DNA from: Candidatus Cloacimonadota bacterium
Lineage (GTDB): Bacteria; Cloacimonadota; Cloacimonadia; Cloacimonadales; TCS61
NCBI GenBank assembly: GCA_030668345.1
Contig: DAOUUD010000038.1
Location: forward strand, 1 to 11,345
DNA: 11,345 nucleotides
Direction of reading: 5' to 3'
The notes under the pieces were generated by a model, which had not been told where the DNA came from, did no database searches, and saw only the letters and a program-made list of their open reading frames with translations. The position numbers and the translations under genes are program-made. This document shows positions 6,605-11,345 of this stretch, piece after piece (position 1 is the stretch's first letter; every line of letters starts with the position of its first letter).

Positions 6605-7631
6605 CTTTTATATTCAATTTAACTTGTGCAACCTGAATTGCTTTGTGTAGTTTTTCTAAAAATAATTCTTTAGGTGGCAATTTTGTCAGATAATCCGCAA
6701 CTTTAATTCTGTCTTCCGGGAGGAATAACAATTCGATTTGTTCTTTGCCTTTTTCCGAACATAAGATCAATCCAATAGGAGGATTCTCATCATTGAGCAT
6801 TTCATATTTTTCCAAATAGCGAAGATATAGTTCCATTTGTCCTTTATATTCAGCTTTGAATTTTCCTAATTTTAACTCGATAACAATAAAGCATTTCAAT
6901 ATTCTGTGATAGAAGATTAAATCCGTATAAAAATCTATATTATCGAGAGTGATCCGTTTCTGTCTTTCCACAAAATAAAAATCTTTTCCTAATTCAAGGA
7001 TAAATTTTTGTAAGGCATTTAAAATTGCAGACTCCAAATCGTTTTCGCTGTATGTATCTGAGAGTTGCAAGAAATCCAAAACATAAGGATCTCTGAAAAC
7101 AATTTCCGGAGTCATCTTGTCTTCTTCTTTGAGTTCTTTCAGTTGGTTCTCAATTGTTTTTTCCGGAAGTTTGGAAAGAGCAGTTCTTTCGTAGAGCATG
7201 CTGTTTATTCTTCCCTGAAGAGTGCGTGTGCTCCATTTTTCCTTCAAGCAGAGAGTAGCATAAAATTCTCGTTTTAGTTCATCTTTTATTGGAAGAAAAT
7301 TGATGATATGAGTCCAGCTTAATCCTTTGAATTTCCCAAGTAGTGATTGTAGATTTTGATAATTATCATACAGTCGGATCATATTCCAGAGATTTCTACT
7401 TGAATAACCTCTTCCATATTTTGGAACCAATAGTGCAGTCAGTGATTGCACTATCTTGGAACCATATTCCGCTCGATCACATTTTATGATTTCTTCTTTT
7501 ATACATTTTCCGATATTCCAATAAAGAAAGATCATTTCCTGATTGATGGAAACAGCAATGTTTTTCCTTGCCTGTTCGATCAATTTTACAACTGAATTTA
7601 AAAGATTTTCTTTATTTGAAATCTCATTCAT
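6597..7631 (-). CDS. DUF1016/YhcG-family PD-(D/E)XK nuclease
   Basis: This 344-residue protein has two domains. Residues about 10-150 form the DUF1016 N-terminal region (MIFLYWNIGKCI at 33-44, YGRGYSSRNLWNMIRLY at 72-88, and LSWTHI at 104-109). Residues about 175-320 form the YhcG nuclease domain, with Asp237 in YTDLIF, Glu252 and Lys254 in IELKLG, and Gln265 in GQME, so the PD-(D/E)XK core looks intact. The family is a predicted DNA nuclease scattered through bacterial genomes, often in variable regions; the true role is uncertain. Its TAA overlaps the MeaB ATG by 8 bp, making it the first gene of the acyl-CoA mutase operon. AAAGGAA about 8 nt before the ATG serves as ribosome binding site. 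Nothing links its activity to mutase chemistry, so recent insertion or shared transcription alone is possible. Confidence 0.93.
   Translation of the reverse strand: MNEISNKENLLNSVVKLIEQARKNIAVSINQEMIFLYWNIGKCIKEEIIKCDRAEYGSKIVQSLTALLVPKYGRGYSSRNLWNMIRLYDNYQNLQSLLGKFKGLSWTHIINFLPIKDELKREFYATLCLKEKWSTRTLQGRINSMLYERTALSKLPEKTIENQLKELKEEDKMTPEIVFRDPYVLDFLQLSDTYSENDLESAILNALQKFILELGKDFYFVERQKRITLDNIDFYTDLIFYHRILKCFIVIELKLGKFKAEYKGQMELYLRYLEKYEMLNDENPPIGLILCSEKGKEQIELLFLPEDRIKVADYLTKLPPKELFLEKLHKAIQVAQVKLNIKDD
7421..7464. repeat. Inverted repeat flanked by 9-bp direct repeats inside the nuclease gene
   Basis: ATAGTGCA (7430-7437) and TGCACTAT (7447-7454) form a perfect 8-bp inverted repeat with a 9-nt loop. 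TTGGAACCA occurs directly before it (7421-7429) and one base after it (7456-7464). The arrangement resembles a small insertion with target duplication. However, the encoded stretch (residues 56-72) matches the normal spacing of the DUF1016 family, so it is more likely chance or a local hairpin in the mRNA. Confidence 0.45.
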
Positions 7632-7651
7632 TAGATAATTCCTTTTTCAAA

Positions 7652-7681
7652 TTCATAGTTTAAATTATTGCTCTTTTCCAA
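7652..7681 (-). promoter_or_regulatory. Candidate sigma70-like promoter for the nuclease/mutase operon
   Basis: On the minus strand TTGGAA (7676-7681) is followed after 18 nt by TATGAA (7652-7657); each hexamer matches the consensus at four of six positions. It sits 20 nt upstream of the nuclease ATG, which would give a very short leader. The match is weak and could be chance in AT-rich DNA. Confidence 0.22.
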
Positions 7682-7693
7682 TATAATATTTTG

Positions 7694-7720
7694 AATTCTC
7701 TCCGCACTGCGTAGAGAATT
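7694..7720 (-). terminator. Hairpin just after the HdrD-like gene; possible terminator or processing site
   Basis: AATTCTCT (7694-7701) pairs with AGAGAATT (7713-7720) in a perfect 8-bp stem, and CGC (7703-7705) pairs with GCG (7709-7711) inside it, closing on a three-base ACT loop with one C/T mismatch between. It begins 6 bp past the HdrD-like stop. In neither direction is it followed by a clean run of T, so it is not a textbook intrinsic terminator. Partial read-through or mRNA 3'-end protection are alternatives. Confidence 0.45.
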
Positions 7721-7726
7721 TCTCTT

Positions 7727-8914
7727 TCATATTGATTCATATAAAATTTCCGTCACATCCATTACTTGAATATCTGTGCTCATCGATTTCAAAGTCTCTT
7801 CAAACATCTGCAGGCAGTATGGACAGGCTACTGCAATGATGTCCGCCCCAGTATCCATCAATTGTTTAAGGCGTACATTTACAATACGCTCTTCCTTTTC
7901 CCATTCCAGCCATAAACCGCCACTTCCTGCTCCACAACACAAACTTAAATTCCGGTTGAAATTTTCTACTTCCAGGAATTCAAGCTCAGGAATACTCTTA
8001 AGAATATTTCTTGGTTCATCGTAAATATTATTTTTACGTGCTAATGTACATGGATCATGATAAACTACTTTCTTGTTAAAGCTTTTATTGATCTTTAATT
8101 TTCCTGTGTCAATAAGATGTGAAAAATATTGTGTAGTGTGCAGAACTTCAAAATCTGCACCAAAATCAGGATATTCGTTTTTGAAAGTAGTAAAACAATG
8201 AGGAGAAGTGACGAGTACTTTTTTTACACCTGAATTATTAAATTCTTTAATATTGGTTTTGGTAACTTCTTTAAAAATATTTTCCGCCCCAATTCTTCTT
8301 ATTACTTCACCGCAGCAGGTTTCTTTTACTCCCAGAATTCCAAAAGATATACCACATTTCTGTAAGATCCCAACTGTGGCTTGAGCTACTTTCTGATTTC
8401 TGGTTTCGTATGCCGGAAGACAGCCGGGAAAATATAAATATTCCATTCCTTGTTTGAAATTTGGTACATTTAATCCTTTTGCCCAATCTGCTCTATTTTC
8501 TCTATGTTCACCAAAAGGATTTCCTACGTTATGTGTTTTTTGTACTGTAGATTTTAAAGTATCCGGATAGGAATCAAAATCTACTAGCAGACGGCGGGCA
8601 GCTCGTAGGATATTGGAGGTGCTAATGCCATGTGGGCATTGATCAAGACAAGCTTCGCAACCAACACAGCGATAGATCAGGTCGATTTCTTTTTCCAGTT
8701 CTTTTTTATCCTCACTACTGGCAACTGCTCCCAGAGCTGTTTCAAGAGAAAACTTGAACACAGGATAATCGTAAATTTCAACCTGAAACCAGGGACAAAC
8801 ACTTGTACACTTCCCACATTGATAACATTTATAAATATCCTCAGCTCCCATTTCGATAAGAATATCTCTTATCTCAGGATTAATTTCGGTTGTAAGATTT
8901 TTTTTGTCTTTCAA
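7727..8914 (-). CDS. HdrD-like iron-sulfur oxidoreductase (fused HdrC ferredoxin and HdrB CCG domains), soluble
   Basis: This protein has 395 residues from the chosen TTG. CYQCGKCTSVCP (30-41) and CVGCEACLDQCP (83-94) bind two [4Fe-4S] clusters. Two CCG domains follow: Cys165, Cys200-Cys201 and Cys240; then Cys289, Cys326-Cys327 and CPYC (364-367). The first CCG ends SPHC, not CxxC, so one ligand is Ser237. CCG domains carry non-cubane clusters in heterodisulfide reductase and accept or donate electrons to disulfides, quinones or ferredoxin in relatives. No membrane segment is seen, unlike the large ETF-linked membrane oxidoreductases. GAGGA (8920-8924) lies 5 nt before TTG 8912-8914; a TTG four codons earlier (8924-8926) directly follows an in-frame stop and lacks such a site. 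The HdrA-like gene is immediately upstream. Confidence 0.92.
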   Translation of the reverse strand: MKDKKNLTTEINPEIRDILIEMGAEDIYKCYQCGKCTSVCPWFQVEIYDYPVFKFSLETALGAVASSEDKKELEKEIDLIYRCVGCEACLDQCPHGISTSNILRAARRLLVDFDSYPDTLKSTVQKTHNVGNPFGEHRENRADWAKGLNVPNFKQGMEYLYFPGCLPAYETRNQKVAQATVGILQKCGISFGILGVKETCCGEVIRRIGAENIFKEVTKTNIKEFNNSGVKKVLVTSPHCFTTFKNEYPDFGADFEVLHTTQYFSHLIDTGKLKINKSFNKKVVYHDPCTLARKNNIYDEPRNILKSIPELEFLEVENFNRNLSLCCGAGSGGLWLEWEKEERIVNVRLKQLMDTGADIIAVACPYCLQMFEETLKSMSTDIQVMDVTEILYESI

Positions 8915-8919
8915 GTTTA

Positions 8920-8924
8920 TCCTC
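8920..8924 (-). promoter_or_regulatory. Ribosome binding site that decides the HdrD-like start
   Basis: GAGGA on the minus strand is followed by TAAAC and then TTG (8912-8914). The alternative TTG at 8924-8926 would put this site inside the gene and has only AT-rich sequence before it. No ATG is available until codon 22 of the chosen frame. Confidence 0.55.
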
Positions 8925-8938
8925 AATTAATTACATTA

Positions 8939-10918
8939 TCATTCTCGTTCCAATGCTCCTGCGTTGGAATGTAAGAGTACTCTTATCATATTATCTATCT
9001 GGTTATCAGTCAGATTTTTTTGCTGTGAAGCTCCTGAAGGACAGGCGCTGATACAAGCTCCGCAACCTTCACAGAGAATCTCGTTCACAGAAACTATTTT
9101 TTTTCTCTCATCCATTTCCCTGGCATCATAAGGACAGGTTGCCACACAAATACCACAACCTGAACATAGATCTTCGTTCACACATGCTATGATCGGTGAA
9201 TGTGAAATTTCGTCACTGGAAAAAAGAGTCAGAACTTTTGCCGCAGCACCCGATGCTTGCGAAACTGTATCCGGAATGTCTTTGGGTCCCTGTGCTGTGC
9301 CTGCTAAGAAAAAACCCGGAACTAAAGATTCCACTGGACGCAGTTTCGGGTGAGCTTCGGAAAAGAATCCATGAATATTTGTATGTATTCTTAATGCTTT
9401 TGCCAGATCCAATGCTCCGGATGAAGGAACCATCGACATTGATAGAACTACCATATCACATTTTACACGAAGTTGTTTCCCTGTTAGAGTGTTAATGCAC
9501 CAGACCACCAGATCGTCTCCCTGCTTGATTATTCTCGCTGGTTTTCCCCTGATGTATAAAATATTTCCTTCTTCTTTTGCTCTGGTTAAGAATTCTTCAT
9601 AATCTTTTCCGCCGGTTCTGATGTCTATGGAGAAAACAATAGCTTCTCCATCCGGGACATGTTCTTTATAAAGCAGGGCATGTTTGACCATATACATGCA
9701 ACAAACCTTTGAACAATAGGGAAGATGATGTTCAGGATCACGGGAGCCAACGCAGGAAATAAAAGCTATTCTTTTTGGAATTTTATTATCGGACGGTCTT
9801 AGAACTTCACCCTGAGTAGGTCCTGAAGCAGAGAGCAATCTTTCAAATTGCAATCCATTTATCACATCAGGATATTTTCCTGCTCCATACTCGATCATGT
9901 TTTCCATTGGATAGAGTTCATATCCTGTGGCAACAATAACAGCACCTACTTCCTCTTCGAATATTTCATCTTTTTGTTTGAAATCAATAGCATTCAGAGA
10001 GCACACGATTTGACATACTCCACACTTTCCATCTTTCAAAAAGTAAGTGCAATTTTCTTTATCGATAACAGGTTTATTGGGAATAGCTTGCGGGAATGGG
10101 GTATAGATAGCTTTTCTTTTTCCCATACCTTCATCAAATTCTGAATCTACACTCACCGGGCATTTTTCACTGCAAATTCCGCAGCCGGTGCATTTACTAT
10201 TATCTATGCAAGATGCCTTTCTTCTGATTTTTACTTTGAAATTTCCAACGCTTCCGGAGATTTCTTCTAATTCTGAATAAACATGTAAATTGATATTCTC
10301 ATTTTGGGATACTTCAACCATTTTGGGAGTTAATATACATTGAGAACAATCCAGGGTTGGAAAAGTTTCTGATAGCTGAGCCATACGTCCCCCGATAGAA
10401 GGGCTTTTTTCTATCAGGATCACTTTGTGACCGGAATTGGCAACATCGAGTGATGCCTGAATACCTGCAATACCTCCACCGATTATCAGAACCTTTGGGT
10501 TTACTTTAACTTTTACTGGAGATAGAGATTCATTTAGCTTTGTTTTTTCAATTATCGATCCAATTATACTGATTGCCTTAGGAGTTGCTTCTTTGGTATC
10601 TGAATGAACCCAGCTGCATTGTTCTCTTATATTAGCGATTTCAGTAAGATAGGGATTTAGACCCGCTTTCTCCGCAGTATTCCTGAAAGTTAATTCATGC
10701 AAAGATGGGGAACAAGCTGCTATAACTATGCCATCCAGTTTTTTTTCTTTTATGTTTTTTTTTATTAAATCCTGCCCCGGATCTGAGCACATATATTTAT
10801 AATCTGTGCAAAAAGCAACTCCGGGATATTTTTTTATTTCCTCAACAACCTCGCCGATATTGACAGTTGAGCTAATATTTCTACCACAATGACAAACAAA
10901 AACTCCAATTTTCTTCAA
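8939..10918 (-). CDS. hdrA: HdrA-like FAD/iron-sulfur subunit (CoB-CoM heterodisulfide reductase subunit A family)
   Basis: This full-length HdrA has 659 residues. IGVFVCHCGRN (4-14) with Cys44 and Cys69 forms the N-terminal cluster site. GGGIAG (147-152) with Glu170 is the FAD dinucleotide fold. LDCSQCILTPKM (189-200) is the HdrA cluster motif. CTGCGICSEKCP (243-254) and Cys290/299/302/306 form the inserted ferredoxin-like domain; SGCGICVATCP (586-596) and CEGCGACISACP (616-627) form the C-terminal two-cluster ferredoxin domain. HdrA is the flavin bifurcating hub in heterodisulfide reductase complexes and partners many dehydrogenases in bacteria. The conserved N-terminus requires the TTG at 10916-10918; no upstream ATG fits. 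It sits 3 nt after the EtfA stop, with only a distant GGAG, so re-initiation after EtfA is likely. Sharing an operon with ETF suggests electron exchange with it, by inference. Confidence 0.95.
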   Translation of the reverse strand: MKKIGVFVCHCGRNISSTVNIGEVVEEIKKYPGVAFCTDYKYMCSDPGQDLIKKNIKEKKLDGIVIAACSPSLHELTFRNTAEKAGLNPYLTEIANIREQCSWVHSDTKEATPKAISIIGSIIEKTKLNESLSPVKVKVNPKVLIIGGGIAGIQASLDVANSGHKVILIEKSPSIGGRMAQLSETFPTLDCSQCILTPKMVEVSQNENINLHVYSELEEISGSVGNFKVKIRRKASCIDNSKCTGCGICSEKCPVSVDSEFDEGMGKRKAIYTPFPQAIPNKPVIDKENCTYFLKDGKCGVCQIVCSLNAIDFKQKDEIFEEEVGAVIVATGYELYPMENMIEYGAGKYPDVINGLQFERLLSASGPTQGEVLRPSDNKIPKRIAFISCVGSRDPEHHLPYCSKVCCMYMVKHALLYKEHVPDGEAIVFSIDIRTGGKDYEEFLTRAKEEGNILYIRGKPARIIKQGDDLVVWCINTLTGKQLRVKCDMVVLSMSMVPSSGALDLAKALRIHTNIHGFFSEAHPKLRPVESLVPGFFLAGTAQGPKDIPDTVSQASGAAAKVLTLFSSDEISHSPIIACVNEDLCSGCGICVATCPYDAREMDERKKIVSVNEILCEGCGACISACPSGASQQKNLTDNQIDNMIRVLLHSNAGALERE

Positions 10919-10921
10919 GTT

Positions 10922-11345
10922 TTATTTTAACTCCATCACCTTTTCTTTCAGAACAGGTAAAACTTTGAATAGATCATCAGCTATACCATAATCCGCTTCA
11001 TTAAATATCGGGGCATTTGGGTCTTTATTGATTGCAATTATGGTTTCCGCTCCCTTCATTCCGGAAACATGTTGAAAAGCACCTGAAATACCTATAGCAA
11101 TATATAATTTGGGTTTGATCGTCTTACCGGATGAACCTACCTGTCTGTCTTTGGGGAGCCAGTCAGCATCCACGATCGGTCTGGAACAAGCTACAACACC
11201 ACCGATTGCATCAGCGAATTCTTCTACCATTGCCATATTTTCCTGTTCTTTTATTCCTCTGCCAATACCAATAACAACATCCGATTTAGTAATATCTACA
11301 TCGCCAGCAGGAGCTTCTATATATTCCACGAATTTGCGATAGTCG
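10922..11345 (-). CDS. etfA: Electron transfer flavoprotein alpha subunit, C-terminal part (N-terminus beyond the window)
   Basis: The visible 140 residues are the FAD-binding domain II of EtfA; the N-terminal ~190 residues lie upstream of the window. Recognisable motifs are VIGIGRGI, SRPIVDADWLPKDRQVGSSG and LYIAIGISGAFQHVSGM, and then NKDPNAPIFNEADYGIADDL near the C-terminus, all standard for the alpha-FAD pocket. The reading frame stays open to the window edge; the GTG at 11327-11329 is an internal Val, not a start. EtfAB accepts electrons from acyl-CoA dehydrogenases and passes them on, or bifurcates them. EtfB probably lies upstream. Whether this is a bifurcating ETF cannot be judged because that depends on EtfB. 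HdrA follows by 3 nt. Confidence 0.95.
   Translation of the reverse strand, partial: DYRKFVEYIEAPAGDVDITKSDVVIGIGRGIKEQENMAMVEEFADAIGGVVACSRPIVDADWLPKDRQVGSSGKTIKPKLYIAIGISGAFQHVSGMKGAETIIAINKDPNAPIFNEADYGIADDLFKVLPVLKEKVMELK

Noticed and set aside
7421..7464. Possible tiny transposon footprint: inverted repeat between TTGGAACCA direct repeats
   Set aside because: The unit plus one repeat is 35 bp, which would shift the frame, and the encoded segment matches the normal DUF1016 spacing between the YG and YGRG motifs. Kept only as a described repeat.
8630..8974. Plus-strand open frame of 114 codons
   Set aside because: It lies antisense to the HdrD-like and HdrA genes and shows no recognisable domain; a frame shadow.
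1..11345. CRISPR array, tRNA, rRNA, IS element or prophage
   Set aside because: No repeat-spacer pattern, tRNA cloverleaf, rRNA segment, transposase or phage protein was seen; genes fill nearly all of the window.

Overview
The window is an AT-rich stretch of bacterial-looking DNA in which every supportable gene lies on the minus strand, so the reading order runs from high to low coordinates. Tight spacing, overlapping stop and start codons and strong GGAGG-type ribosome binding sites indicate polycistronic operons. The gene set (ETF, HdrA/HdrD-like iron-sulfur proteins, a B12-dependent acyl-CoA mutase, archaeal-type HMG-CoA synthase and thiolase) suggests a strict anaerobe that handles short-chain acyl-CoAs. 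A lineage such as Cloacimonadota or another fermentative/syntrophic candidate phylum would fit, but that is inference; no rRNA or other phylogenetic marker is present.

Layout, in direction of transcription. (1) 11345-7727: the C-terminal part of EtfA, a full-length HdrA-like flavin/iron-sulfur protein and a soluble HdrD-like (HdrC+HdrB) protein. This is a candidate electron-transfer or bifurcation module. Both Hdr-like genes appear to start with TTG. (2) 7726-7632: a short spacer with a hairpin just after the HdrD-like stop and a weak promoter candidate. (3) 7631-2164: a DUF1016/YhcG PD-(D/E)XK nuclease whose end overlaps the start of a MeaB/ArgK GTPase by 8 bp. After it come the large and small subunits of an adenosylcobalamin acyl-CoA mutase, a metallo-beta-lactamase-fold hydrolase and a nitroreductase. 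(4) 2163-1986: the longest non-coding gap, AT-rich, with short ACTGA repeats phased at 10 bp. (5) 1985-1: an archaeal-type HMG-CoA synthase followed by an SCP2-type thiolase cut by the window edge. In archaea this pair forms a complex with a DUF35 protein, which may lie just beyond position 1.

The most informative detail is in the mutase. It looks like methylmalonyl-CoA mutase but carries Phe73 and Gln191 where true methylmalonyl-CoA mutases have Tyr89 and Arg207 (Propionibacterium numbering). That pair is the signature of isobutyryl-CoA mutase. Together with EtfA/Hdr and the thiolase, this suggests interconversion of isobutyryl-CoA and butyryl-CoA, with beta-oxidation electrons passing through ETF to the HdrA/HdrD pair. 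The MeaB-type GTPase would load and protect the mutase. The nuclease is the odd member of the operon, and the hydrolase lacks the usual bridging aspartate.
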